Assembly: GCA_018675425.1 (NCBI GenBank)
Contig: JABGYD010000026.1
Span: 1-64,000, forward strand
Length of the DNA: 64,000 nucleotides
Direction of reading: 5' to 3'
Source: Kordiimonadaceae bacterium
GTDB taxonomy: Bacteria; Pseudomonadota; Alphaproteobacteria; Sphingomonadales; Emcibacteraceae
The notes beneath the pieces were generated by a model. The model saw only the letters and a program-made list of their open reading frames with translations. It was not told the DNA's origin and made no database searches. This document shows positions 1 to 9,009 of the stretch, piece after piece. The translations under genes and the position numbers were made by a program. The number at the start of each line of letters is the position of its first letter. Position 1 is the stretch's first letter.

Positions 1-127
1 TCTTATCTAAAAACGATTTGTAGTCCATTTTTTCGTTAGCTGCAAAATATTTTGGGCAATTTTCATCAAAAAGGGAAAGGCACGCAATTTTATCGCGTTC
101 CTTGTACTTTTTAAAACTTATAGACAA
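1..127 (-). CDS. N-terminus of a probable GNAT-like acetyltransferase (cut by window edge)
   Basis: This frame is not in the ORF track because it runs off the window. Reading the minus strand from a TTG at 127-125 gives 42 open codons. They contain CLSLFDENCPKYFAANEK, which resembles the N-terminus of many GNAT acetyltransferases (ALFDSNVPxFFAPxE pattern, from memory). An in-frame TAA lies two codons upstream, so TTG is the first usable start. The amine oxidase stop is 3 bases away, so the two genes are probably co-transcribed. The family assignment is inferred from this short piece only. Confidence 0.45.
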   Translation of the reverse strand, partial: MSISFKKYKERDKIACLSLFDENCPKYFAANEKMDYKSFLDK

Positions 128-130
128 ATA

Positions 131-1717
131 TTAAGCCCTGCCAGCACGCTTATCTAGTTCAGCTATGGTAATCCAGGCACCCTCAATAGCACCGGCCATC
201 CAGCCAGAGAGACGAGGGGCTATGCAATCACCAGCAAATAATACTCGATTTTCGCCTTTAAGTATGGTGGGTAATTTTTTTATGCTGTCGCCACGCCAAC
301 TAGACCACCCAGACTTATTATACTTTTCATCTTCCCAAATAATACCAGCGGCCTTACCGTTAAAGTTTTGTCTGTAATTTCCAGGATGAATATTTTCCCC
401 TGTTGACAGTGCATATTCTACTTTTTGATCTATATTCATTTTACTGAATGCCGTCGAAAGTCCTCCAAATAGATAGGAAGCTAATATAACACCACCATTA
501 TTACCATGTAAATCTGCAGATGGATAAGCAATAGTTCCCGCCATACTAGTTGATGAAACACCTCCATAAATCATATCTTCAACTTCCCAAAAGCGTGTCT
601 TCATTTGAAGACCAAACTTCGAAACCTGGCTCGGAGCTGGTGTTTTCATTGCATCAATGATGTCTTGATTAAAATCGTTTTCAATTTCTGTGACTACTGC
701 AAAGGGAATAGTAGAAATAAGGTAATCGCCTTTTGTTGTTCTTTCCCGACCACTTTTTGTATCCTTGTAATTTATAGAAACCCCGTCATTGGTTTGTGAT
801 ATTTTCGTCACTTCTTTGTTGAGTTTCATTGTACCTCTGGGCAGGGCGTCACGAAGTGCAAAAGATAAAGCGTCCATGCCTCCTACTGCCTGAAACATAC
901 ATGTTGGATGATCAGACGTTAATTCTCGAGTTTGAATGTTTAAATTTAGGAGCTCGCTCAGATCATAAGGTTCAGATAAAGTTCCATAATTCTCTCCCGC
1001 ACCTTTATATGTGGAATATCCACGGATTGCGTTAGCCTGGTATTCAAAAGTATCAGCATTAATTAAACCCATACTTTTTAGATAAGTTAAAAGTTTTTCA
1101 ATATCTTCCGGAGTTAGTATATCATCAAGTGCTCCACCTGAGGCACATTTGGCGAGTAGTTCCGCTACATGACCTTTCCTATCGGCCTCCATATGAATTC
1201 GACGAACGCGTTTATTATTCAAAGGACCTTCAATGGAGTCAGAATATACATAGCTTTGACTGCTATGGTTTAACATAACCTCTAAAGGGACTCCAAGAGT
1301 ACGGCAATAATGTAGTGTTGAATGATGTTGACCTGGAATACGCCAAGCTCCATGATTTAGATATTGCCCATGTTCAAAATCACAAGTTTCAATTGTGCCA
1401 TCTGCTTGAGTAACCTTTGTTCCTTTTCTAGAACAGCTGGTTCTACCACCGGCAAAATCACGTGCCTCCAAAAGTTCAACCTCATAACCTTTTTTACTGA
1501 GTTCAAGAGCGGAAACCATACCAGCAAGACCTGCACCAAGAACAATTACCTTTTGACCCTTTCCGGATGTGCTAAGCATTGGTGGTGCTGTCATCTCGGA
1601 TGCAAAACTGTTTTCGAAGCCACTTAGCGCCGTCATCACAGCTGCAGACCCACCAATCATTCCAATGGTTTGTAAGAAATCTCGCTTAGAAATAGCATTG
1701 TTTATTTTCTCGGTCAT
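131..1717 (-). CDS. Exported flavin-containing monoamine oxidase
   Basis: FAD-dependent amine oxidase of the MAO/LAAO superfamily, 528 aa. It probably oxidises a primary amine or amino acid to an imine with H2O2 or quinone reduction; the substrate cannot be told. A signal with a K-R variant of the twin-arginine motif (SKRDFLQ, residues 10-16) precedes a hydrophobic Gly/Ala stretch, so export of the folded FAD protein by TAT is likely. The dinucleotide motif GAGLAGM with LLEARDFAGGR lies at about residues 61-92. The C-terminal FAD motif (LFAGD...GWMAGAIEGA) closes the protein. A GGAG ribosome site precedes the ATG. It is divergent from the M19 gene and opens the peptide/amine cluster. Confidence 0.85.
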   Translation of the reverse strand: MTEKINNAISKRDFLQTIGMIGGSAAVMTALSGFENSFASEMTAPPMLSTSGKGQKVIVLGAGLAGMVSALELSKKGYEVELLEARDFAGGRTSCSRKGTKVTQADGTIETCDFEHGQYLNHGAWRIPGQHHSTLHYCRTLGVPLEVMLNHSSQSYVYSDSIEGPLNNKRVRRIHMEADRKGHVAELLAKCASGGALDDILTPEDIEKLLTYLKSMGLINADTFEYQANAIRGYSTYKGAGENYGTLSEPYDLSELLNLNIQTRELTSDHPTCMFQAVGGMDALSFALRDALPRGTMKLNKEVTKISQTNDGVSINYKDTKSGRERTTKGDYLISTIPFAVVTEIENDFNQDIIDAMKTPAPSQVSKFGLQMKTRFWEVEDMIYGGVSSTSMAGTIAYPSADLHGNNGGVILASYLFGGLSTAFSKMNIDQKVEYALSTGENIHPGNYRQNFNGKAAGIIWEDEKYNKSGWSSWRGDSIKKLPTILKGENRVLFAGDCIAPRLSGWMAGAIEGAWITIAELDKRAGRA

Positions 1718-1896
1718 TTTATTGCTCCATGGTAATTTTTTTAGTGTTCTGAAGTATAATTTTTTTTAACTCTAACATTTATATTGTAGCAGTATAAGAG
1801 CATGTTTTGTCAAATGATTTATCAGAAAATAGTTGTTATTTTATTAATCAGACTGATACCATTAATTTCTTAAAATTTAAATAATGAGGGACTAAA

Positions 1897-3021
1897 ATGA
1901 TTGATAGAAGAAAATTCATGTCAGGTGCCTTGGCAATTCCTGTTTTACATAGTCTTGGGGGTAAAGTATTGGCGCAAAAGAGTGATCCAAATTTTACACC
2001 AGCAATAATAGGGAAACCTTGGGATCCGGAACGAAATGCACTTGTTTTTGACGCTATGGGGGAGATTAGGGATACTTATTCTGATCAGTTAATCGAGGAA
2101 ATGTTGGCAGCTGGTATGCGAGGTATTGCAGTCACATGCGGTAACCCAAGACAAGATAACCTATCGGTTGAAGGCGGTTTTCAGTCAGCACTTGAAGAAA
2201 TGCTTTGGTTTGATAGACATATAGAAGATAAATCACAATACTATTTAAAAGGAAATAAAGTTCTTGATATTGATAGGGCCCGTGCAGATGGAAAAATAGC
2301 AATTTTTTACATCACGCAAAACTCAGACCATTTTATGCGTGAACTTGATAACGTAGATGTATTTTATGGTGTTGGTCAACGTTCTTGTCAACTCACTTAT
2401 AATTATCAAAATTATGCCGGTTCTGGCTGCATGGAAACTCATGGTTCAGGTGTTACTGACTTCGGTGGTCGGTTGATTGAAAAACTAAACGATATAGGTA
2501 TGATGATCGATTTAAGTCATGCAAATGTCCAGACTACACTTGATGCTACAGATATTTCATCTCGCCCCATCCATATTTCTCATACGACATGCGCTGATGT
2601 TCATGAAAACCCAAGAGCTATGCCAGATATCGCCTTAAGGGCTGTGGCTGAAAAAGGGGGGGTTATTGGCATGACACAGATTCGAACCTTTATGACTATG
2701 TCGAGGTACGGAATGGTGGATCTTTATTTTGATCATATAATGCACGCAGTAAATGTAGCAGGTATTGACCATGTTTGCATTGGTTCTGATAGAGATCATC
2801 GACGTTTAGTTGTTACTCCTGAATACTTAGAGGAAATGCAACGGGAGCAAGGACAGCGTTTTGATATAAGGCGTGTTCCATTATATTTTGAAGAATTAAA
2901 TTCTCCCCGACGAATGGAAGTCATTTGGGATAAATTAATCAAGCGAGGCCTTTCAGAGGATACAGTAGAAAAAATTACCGGGCTTAATATTTATAATTAT
3001 TACAAAGAAATTTTAGGTTAA
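1897..3021 (+). CDS. TAT-exported M19 (membrane dipeptidase) family protein with altered metal site
   Basis: 374 aa, amidohydrolase-fold renal dipeptidase family. The N-terminus has a clear RR signal (DRRKFMSG, then AIPVLHSLGG...LAQ). The second half fits the family: MIDLSHANVQ and IHISHTTC supply the two zinc-2 histidines, and HVCIGSDRD the catalytic Asp. The N-terminal HxD ligand pair is replaced by FDAMGEI, and the usual bridging Glu (IEGG) region reads YITQNS. Zinc site 1 should therefore be missing or built differently. A strong GAGGGA site precedes the ATG. It is followed 21 bases later by a GGT-family gene. Dipeptide cleavage such as Cys-Gly is possible but not assured given the lost ligands. 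Confidence 0.8.
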   Translation: MIDRRKFMSGALAIPVLHSLGGKVLAQKSDPNFTPAIIGKPWDPERNALVFDAMGEIRDTYSDQLIEEMLAAGMRGIAVTCGNPRQDNLSVEGGFQSALEEMLWFDRHIEDKSQYYLKGNKVLDIDRARADGKIAIFYITQNSDHFMRELDNVDVFYGVGQRSCQLTYNYQNYAGSGCMETHGSGVTDFGGRLIEKLNDIGMMIDLSHANVQTTLDATDISSRPIHISHTTCADVHENPRAMPDIALRAVAEKGGVIGMTQIRTFMTMSRYGMVDLYFDHIMHAVNVAGIDHVCIGSDRDHRRLVVTPEYLEEMQREQGQRFDIRRVPLYFEELNSPRRMEVIWDKLIKRGLSEDTVEKITGLNIYNYYKEILG

Positions 3022-3042
3022 GGTATGAAATAAAGCGCTTAC

Positions 3043-4647
3043 ATGATAAAAAATAAAACCTATTATCAGGCTATTGGTAAAGAACCCATTGTAGCAAAAA
3101 ATGGTATGGCTGCTACCTCCCACCCAATTGCAACAGAAGTAGCGATTGAGGTGCTAAAGGCTGGTGGCAATGCAATGGATGCAGCAGTTTCTGCATGTGC
3201 GGTTCAATGTGTTGTAGAGCCGCAATCAACTGGTATTGGTGGTGATTGTTTTGCTATTTTTTCACCTTTAGGTAAAACAAATTATAGCGCTTATAATGGT
3301 TCTGGTAGAACACCTGCCGCCGCAGATTCTTCTTGGTATCGGTCCCAAGGAATTACTAACATTTCAGAACAAAGTCCTCATGCTGTAACTATACCGGGGG
3401 CTGTTGATGCCTGGGATTGCCTTATTAGGGATCATGGGCGCATGAAATTAGCTGAGATTTTAGAACCAGCAATTAAACTTGCTAAAAATGGTTATAAAAT
3501 ACTTGAGCGAGTTGGAAGGGACTTTAAGCACGCAGAGTACTATATTAATTCTTCATCAAATGCTGGAAAAATTTTTATGCCAAATGGAGTATTGCCAGAA
3601 GTTGGTGAAATTCACCAGCAGCCACTTTTGGCAAAAACTTTAGATATTATTGCTTCTGAAGGTAGAGAAGGATTTTATCATGGAAAAATTGCAGAAGATT
3701 TAGTCACTTACTTACAAAGTTTGGGAGGATTACACACACTTAAGGATTTTCACAACGCGTCTGGAAATTACATTGACCCAATATCAGCAGAATTCAATGG
3801 TTATGAAGTTTATCAATGTCCACCAAATGGCCAGGGTATTATCGCTCTTATGTTGTTAAAAATTATGGAGCGATTTAAAAATAATAATAACTCACCATTA
3901 GACCCAGAGCTGGTTCATAGAGAAATTGAAGCTGGTAAACTAGCTTATCATTACAGGGATCTCTATTTGGCCGATCCAGACCATACTGGAGTTCCGGTAG
4001 ATGAAATGCTTTCTCACGAAACTATAACTCGTTTATTTAAAACTATTGGTAATAAGGCTATACAATCACTTTCGGAATATGAACTGCCAAACCATCAAGA
4101 TACAGTTTATATAAGTGTGGTGGATAAAGAAAGAAATTGTGCTAGCTTTATAAACACTCTCTTTATGCCATTTGGTAGTGGTCTTCTGGAACCTAATTCC
4201 GGGGTGCTACTTCACAATAGAGGATGTGGGTTTTCAATGAGACGGGGACACCCTAATCAGATTGCAGGCGGGAAAAGGCCTTTACATACAATTATTCCGG
4301 CTATGCTTGCAAAAAATGGCCGAACAATTATGCCGTTTGGGGTGATGGGAGGTGCATATCAGGCATTTGGCCATTTACAGTTTTTAAGTCGTTTAATTAA
4401 TTATAATTATGATATTCAGCAGGCAATGGATATCCCTCGTTTTTTTCCTAACCCTATGACGGGTGAGGTAGAGATAGAAGAGGAAATTAATCCAGAGTTG
4501 ATTAAACAAATCAAAATGAGGGGGCATAAAGTTGTGTTGAGTTCATCACCAATTGGTGGTTCTCAGGCTATTTGGATTGATTATAAAAATGGAACTTTAG
4601 TTGGTGGTTCTGATCCACGTAAGGATGGTTGCGCTCAGGGCTATTAA
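3043..4647 (+). CDS. Gamma-glutamyltransferase-family Ntn hydrolase, cytoplasmic type
   Basis: 534 aa, a full-length autoprocessed N-terminal-nucleophile hydrolase. The large-subunit start GMAATSHPIAT and GGNAMDAAVS, and the substrate loop NGSGRTPAA, are present. The probable nucleophile is Thr354 in QDTVYISVVD, followed by FGSGLLEPNSGVLLHN and GGKRPLHTIIPAM. There is no signal peptide, and the motifs resemble the YwrD / oxamate amidohydrolase (HpxW) side of the family more than classical periplasmic Ggt. Gamma-glutamyl hydrolysis is therefore plausible, but another amide may be the substrate. It sits between the M19 and M20 genes in one direction, consistent with a catabolic operon feeding on imported peptides. 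Confidence 0.85.
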   Translation: MIKNKTYYQAIGKEPIVAKNGMAATSHPIATEVAIEVLKAGGNAMDAAVSACAVQCVVEPQSTGIGGDCFAIFSPLGKTNYSAYNGSGRTPAAADSSWYRSQGITNISEQSPHAVTIPGAVDAWDCLIRDHGRMKLAEILEPAIKLAKNGYKILERVGRDFKHAEYYINSSSNAGKIFMPNGVLPEVGEIHQQPLLAKTLDIIASEGREGFYHGKIAEDLVTYLQSLGGLHTLKDFHNASGNYIDPISAEFNGYEVYQCPPNGQGIIALMLLKIMERFKNNNNSPLDPELVHREIEAGKLAYHYRDLYLADPDHTGVPVDEMLSHETITRLFKTIGNKAIQSLSEYELPNHQDTVYISVVDKERNCASFINTLFMPFGSGLLEPNSGVLLHNRGCGFSMRRGHPNQIAGGKRPLHTIIPAMLAKNGRTIMPFGVMGGAYQAFGHLQFLSRLINYNYDIQQAMDIPRFFPNPMTGEVEIEEEINPELIKQIKMRGHKVVLSSSPIGGSQAIWIDYKNGTLVGGSDPRKDGCAQGY

Positions 4648-4737
4648 ATTACATGGTATATAAGTAATATAATAAAAAGACTTGTTAAATATTCTTAATA
4701 CTTATAATTTTTGTGCTTACAAAATAGGACTAAATTT

Positions 4738-6015
4738 ATGAGTGAAGATGTACTGAATAAAGTTTTTGAAATAATTGAAAAATCCGAAGATAACATAGTT
4801 GAACTATGCCAAGATCTAATTCGGTTCCCAACTGTTAATCCGCCTGGAAATGACTATAAAGCCTGCGTTGAATATATCGGTGATCGACTTAAAGTCCGTG
4901 GTTTTAAAGTTGAATATATTAGAGCTTTTGGTACACCAGGGGACAGTTCGGAGTTCCCACGCTATAATGTAGTAGCTCGTTATGACACAGGAAGGCCAGG
5001 GCCTTGCGTTCATTTTAATAGCCATATTGATGTTGTTGAAACTGGTGAAGGTTGGACGAAAGCCCCCTTTGCGGCAGATCTTATTGATGGTAAAATTTAT
5101 GGTCGTGGCGCATGTGATATGAAGGGTGGCATGGCTTCGTCAATTATTGCGGTTGAGGCTCTTATAGATAGCGGCATTGAGTTAAAGGGAGCCATTGAAA
5201 TATCTGGTACTGGTGATGAGGAATCTGGTGGTCTAGGTGGTGTTGCATATTTAGCAGAGAAGGGATACTTTTCAAAAGATCGAGTAGACCATGTCATTAT
5301 ACCTGAACCACTTAATGTTGATAGGGTTTGTTTGGGTCATCGAGGAGTTTGGTGGGCGGAGATAGAAACACACGGCAGGATAGCACATGGGTCTATGCCA
5401 TTTTTAGGTGATTGCGCTGTTCGTCATATGGGGGCGGTTGTAGCAAATTTTGAAGATAAACTTTATCCGGCCATGGCAGCCCGCTATACCGCAATGCCTG
5501 TCGTCCCTGAAGGAGCAAAACAGTCCACCCTTAATATTAATAGTATCCATGGCGGACAGGCAGAGGGTAATGAAGGTTTGCCAGCACCCTGCGTACCTGA
5601 TAGTTGCCGGATGATTATCGATCGTCGATTTTTAGTTGAAGAAGAATTGGAAGAGGTCAAAAGTGAAGTTGTCAATATTCTTTCTTCTCTAGAGAAGTCT
5701 AGAGAAGGATTTAGTTTTGATATTAGGGATATGTTGGAAGTTATACCAAGTATGACTGACAGTAATTCACCTGTTGTAAAGGCCACGGTTGCTGCAATTG
5801 AAGATGTTCTTGGTATTACACCTGAATTAATTTGTTCACCCGGAACCTATGATCAAAAACATATTGATAGAATTGGCAATCTAAAAGATTGTATTGCTTA
5901 TGGGCCGGGGATACTAGAACTTGCTCATCAACCTGATGAATATGTTGTGGTTGAAGATATGATAAATTCGGCAAAAGTAATGGCGTCATCTACGTATAAA
6001 TTGCTTTCACAGTAG
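4738..6015 (+). CDS. M20 family ArgE/DapE-type metallo-deacylase/peptidase
   Basis: Zinc-dependent deacylase or peptidase, 425 aa from the chosen ATG. The track begins at a TTG at 4711, but AGGA lies 8-9 bases before the ATG at 4738. Metal motifs are all visible: FNSHIDVV, GRGACDMKGG, the GDEESGG pair, IPEPL, and a late His in LAHQPDEY. The dimerisation-lid His is in GRIAHGSMP. The family removes N-acyl groups from amino acids (ArgE, DapE, aminoacylase) or cleaves short peptides. No signal peptide, so cytoplasmic. Its place after the GGT-family gene suggests it trims an imported N-acyl amino acid or peptide. The exact substrate is unknown. Confidence 0.87.
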   Translation: MSEDVLNKVFEIIEKSEDNIVELCQDLIRFPTVNPPGNDYKACVEYIGDRLKVRGFKVEYIRAFGTPGDSSEFPRYNVVARYDTGRPGPCVHFNSHIDVVETGEGWTKAPFAADLIDGKIYGRGACDMKGGMASSIIAVEALIDSGIELKGAIEISGTGDEESGGLGGVAYLAEKGYFSKDRVDHVIIPEPLNVDRVCLGHRGVWWAEIETHGRIAHGSMPFLGDCAVRHMGAVVANFEDKLYPAMAARYTAMPVVPEGAKQSTLNINSIHGGQAEGNEGLPAPCVPDSCRMIIDRRFLVEEELEEVKSEVVNILSSLEKSREGFSFDIRDMLEVIPSMTDSNSPVVKATVAAIEDVLGITPELICSPGTYDQKHIDRIGNLKDCIAYGPGILELAHQPDEYVVVEDMINSAKVMASSTYKLLSQ

Positions 6016-6077
6016 TTTAATCAAAATTTTAACTTATAGTTATACAATTATGAATAATTAAATATTTAAAGGGTCTA

Positions 6078-6587
6078 ATGTTAACTGGTATATTGAATAA
6101 TTTAACAAGACGTAACTTTGTATTTGGTCTAGCGGCCTTTGGTTTAACACTAGAATGTCAAAGTCTTGTTTATAAAAATAATACAAAAAAAAGCGAAGCC
6201 GATGGTCTTTTACACATGCGATTAAATGGTAAAGTTGATGTTTATTCTGGTGGTGGCCATCATGGTGTATATTCTAGTTGTGACACTCTAAAAGTTTTAA
6301 AGCGAACGTTGAATTTTAATAATAATGATTTTGTTATTATTGCGGGTGATAATCCAGATCAGCTTCCTGGGTTTTTAGGCCAAACCCTGCATCATATGAG
6401 TTTTACAAATGCAAAAACTAACCAAAAAGCTGCATCTATCTTAAAACAAAAATTCAATAATCAGGGTGGTAATATCTTTGTTGAGCCCTCATATATTATT
6501 GATAAAGGGATTTCTAGAAAAACACAAAAAATAATTAACACCCTCAAACCAGAGGGTATTATTGTTGCTGTGGAGCACATTATTTAA
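6078..6587 (+). CDS. Unrecognised TAT-like exported protein
   Basis: 169 aa and not recognised. A twin-arginine-like start (LTRRNFVFGLAAFGLTLEC) is followed by a soluble region. Visible patterns are VYSGGGHHGVYSSCDTL, a His/Cys-bearing stretch, NNDFVIIAGDNPDQLPGFLGQTLHH, and a C-terminal segment ending LKPEGIIVAVEHII. Cys and His content could bind a metal or thiol, which is speculation. Its TAA overlaps the ATG of the ABC binding protein by one base (TAATG), so it is almost certainly translated with the transporter. It probably acts on the same substrate outside the membrane. No function is claimed. Confidence 0.7.
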   Translation: MLTGILNNLTRRNFVFGLAAFGLTLECQSLVYKNNTKKSEADGLLHMRLNGKVDVYSGGGHHGVYSSCDTLKVLKRTLNFNNNDFVIIAGDNPDQLPGFLGQTLHHMSFTNAKTNQKAASILKQKFNNQGGNIFVEPSYIIDKGISRKTQKIINTLKPEGIIVAVEHII

Positions 6588-8062
6588 TGAAAATAATTAA
6601 CTTAGTTATTATCTTATTATCTAGCTGGCCATGTATAGCGTGGCCAGTGACTTTAAATGTTGGATTACAGCTTGAGCCACCTAATTTAGATCCAACCTCT
6701 GGAGCTGCAGCTGCAATTGATGATGTCGTTTATGGCAATATATTTGAGGGACTTGTTAGAATTAATGAAGATGGTGATGTTCAGCCAGGTCTTTCTCTAT
6801 CATGGGATATAGGTGATGATGGAAAATCTTATATTTTTTATCTTGCTAAAGGTGTTTTGTTTCATAATGGCGATCCCTTTACTGCAACTGATGTCAAATT
6901 CTCTTTTAGTCGGGCCCGGTCAGATAGCTCTACAAATGCTAAAAAATATATTTTTAAACCTATCGTTGATATTAATGTTATTGATCCACATACTGTTATG
7001 ATCACTCTTGATCAGGCAAGACCAGATTTTCTTTTTAACATTGGTCTTGGGGACGCTGTCATTGTAAATAAAGATAGTGCGGATAGAAATTCTTTTAATC
7101 CCGTTGGAACTGGACCATTCAAATTTATCAAATGGGTTAGAGGAGATAGAGTAGAACTTGAGCGTTATAAAAAATATTGGGGTCCATCTGTTTTTCTTGA
7201 GGGTGCGCACTTTAAATTTATTACGGATCCTTTATCTGCCTATACGGCAATGAAAGCTGGTGATATTGATGCCTTTCCAAATTACCCTGTCCCTGAGAAC
7301 TTGTTTTTATTTGAAAATGACCCTGCTTATGAAGTTGTTATTGGTCTGACTGCTGGAGAGACAATATTAGCTACAAATAATAGAAATCCCCCATTTGATA
7401 ATGTTTTGGTAAGAAAGGCTATTGCCTATGCTATAGATCGATCCGAGCTAATAGATGGCGCGATGTTTGGTAACGCAGTGCCTATAGGTAGTCACTTTGC
7501 TCCTAATCACCCAGATTATATAGACTTAACTGGACTTTTCCCTCATAATTTAGATCAGGCACGTCAATTATTATTATCAGCGGGTTATCCAAATGGTTTT
7601 TCTGCTAGCTTAAAACTCCCCCCTCCAATTTATGCCCGAAGAACTGGAGAGCTAATTGCTAGTCAACTAGGGCGTGTTGGAATTAATATTAAAATAGAAA
7701 ATATGGAATGGTCACAATGGATTGACCAAGTTCTTATTAATAAAAACTATGATCTGTCTATAGTTTCACATGTCGAGCCAATGGATATAAATATCTATGC
7801 TAACCACAATTATTATTTTGGATATGATAATGATGAATTTAAGCAAATTATTCTAGATATTGAAACTAATACCGATGCTTTAAATTCCAGCCGTCTTTAC
7901 AAACTTGCACAGAAAAAAATTGCTGAGGATGCCGTTAATGGATATCTCTTCCAACTTGGAAAATATGGAGTTTGGAAGACTGGATTAAAAGGAATGTGGA
8001 GCAACTATCCAATACGTTCGAATGACCTAAGGGGGGTTTATTTAGAGGGTGATAAGCAATGA
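6587..8062 (+). CDS. Peptide-type ABC transporter substrate-binding protein
   Basis: 491 aa periplasmic solute-binding protein of SBP family 5 (DppA/OppA/GsiB type). A Sec signal peptide (IINLVIILLSSWPCIAWP) precedes the mature LNVGLQLEPPNLDPTSG. Family hallmarks include YGNIFEGLVR, PGLSLSWDIGDDGKSYIF, FHNGDPFTATDVKFSF, NPVGTGPFKF and VRKAIAYAIDR. It delivers peptides or similar cations to the two permeases that follow. The start overlaps the upstream stop and its own stop overlaps the next ATG (ATGA), so the importer is translationally coupled. No lipobox is seen, so it should be soluble in the periplasm. Confidence 0.93.
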   Translation: MKIINLVIILLSSWPCIAWPVTLNVGLQLEPPNLDPTSGAAAAIDDVVYGNIFEGLVRINEDGDVQPGLSLSWDIGDDGKSYIFYLAKGVLFHNGDPFTATDVKFSFSRARSDSSTNAKKYIFKPIVDINVIDPHTVMITLDQARPDFLFNIGLGDAVIVNKDSADRNSFNPVGTGPFKFIKWVRGDRVELERYKKYWGPSVFLEGAHFKFITDPLSAYTAMKAGDIDAFPNYPVPENLFLFENDPAYEVVIGLTAGETILATNNRNPPFDNVLVRKAIAYAIDRSELIDGAMFGNAVPIGSHFAPNHPDYIDLTGLFPHNLDQARQLLLSAGYPNGFSASLKLPPPIYARRTGELIASQLGRVGINIKIENMEWSQWIDQVLINKNYDLSIVSHVEPMDINIYANHNYYFGYDNDEFKQIILDIETNTDALNSSRLYKLAQKKIAEDAVNGYLFQLGKYGVWKTGLKGMWSNYPIRSNDLRGVYLEGDKQ

Positions 8063-9009
8063 TTTCTTTTTTATTAAAAAAAATTACCTCTTTAATAATT
8101 ACTCTTCTTGTATCAACGGGTGTTATTTTTATTTTAATAGAAGTTGTACCGGGTGATCCCGTCGCTTTTATGATGGGCCTTTCTGGAAGTACAGATGCGG
8201 CAGATGCCTTAAGATTAGAACTTGGTCTTAATGTTGGTCCTTGGGATCGCTATTTTGATTGGGTATCGGGAATGGTTAATGGAAATTTTGGTATAAGTTA
8301 CACATATAGAGTTCCCGTAGTTGAACTAATAAGGGAAAGGGCGCTAGTTTCAGTTCCCCTCACGATCTATGCTCTTTTACTGTCAACAGTAATAGCAATA
8401 CCGGCAGGCTTGATTAGTGCAACAAGAAGAGGTTCTTTAGTTGACACATCATTTATGGGCTTTGCACAGTTAGGTGTGGCAATTCCTAATTTTTGGTTTG
8501 CTATTTTATTAGTTCTCTTTTTTTCAACTACTTTAAAGCTGTTTTCAGCTAGTGGTTTTCCTGGTTGGGATGCGGGCTTTTTCATATGTCTTAAGGCACT
8601 CACCTTACCAGCAATTTCTCTAGCCCTGCCGCAAGCTGCTATTTTATCTCGGGTTATGCGATCATCTGTTCTTGACGTTATGAATGAGGACTATATTCGG
8701 ACCGCAAGGGCTAAAGGCCTTAGCAAGAAACAAGCCCTATTTCGCCATGGGCTCCGCAATGCTATGATACCAGTTCTTACTATTTTAGGCCTTCAGTTTT
8801 CATTTCTCTTAGCCGGAGGGATAATTATTGAAAGTGTGTTCTCATTACCAGGATTGGGCCGCCTTGTGTTTCAATCAATAATACAGCGTGATTTAATAGT
8901 TGTTAAATCTATCGTTACATTATTAGTTTTTTCAGTTGTAACAATAACTTTTATTGTCGATTTACTCTATGCGGCTGTTGACCCAAGACTTCGGGAAGGA
9001 AATTCATGA
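8059..9009 (+). CDS. ABC transporter permease, DppB/GsiC type
   Basis: 316 aa inner-membrane permease with about six hydrophobic segments. N-terminal LLKKITSLIITLLVSTGVIF and VPGDPVAFMMG are typical of DppB/OppB. The EAA loop that contacts the ATPase is visible as DYIRTARAKGLSKKQALFRH. It pairs with the following DppC-type permease to form the channel for the substrate delivered by the binding protein. Start and stop codons overlap both neighbours by 4 bases. Confidence 0.93.
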   Translation: MISFLLKKITSLIITLLVSTGVIFILIEVVPGDPVAFMMGLSGSTDAADALRLELGLNVGPWDRYFDWVSGMVNGNFGISYTYRVPVVELIRERALVSVPLTIYALLLSTVIAIPAGLISATRRGSLVDTSFMGFAQLGVAIPNFWFAILLVLFFSTTLKLFSASGFPGWDAGFFICLKALTLPAISLALPQAAILSRVMRSSVLDVMNEDYIRTARAKGLSKKQALFRHGLRNAMIPVLTILGLQFSFLLAGGIIIESVFSLPGLGRLVFQSIIQRDLIVVKSIVTLLVFSVVTITFIVDLLYAAVDPRLREGNS

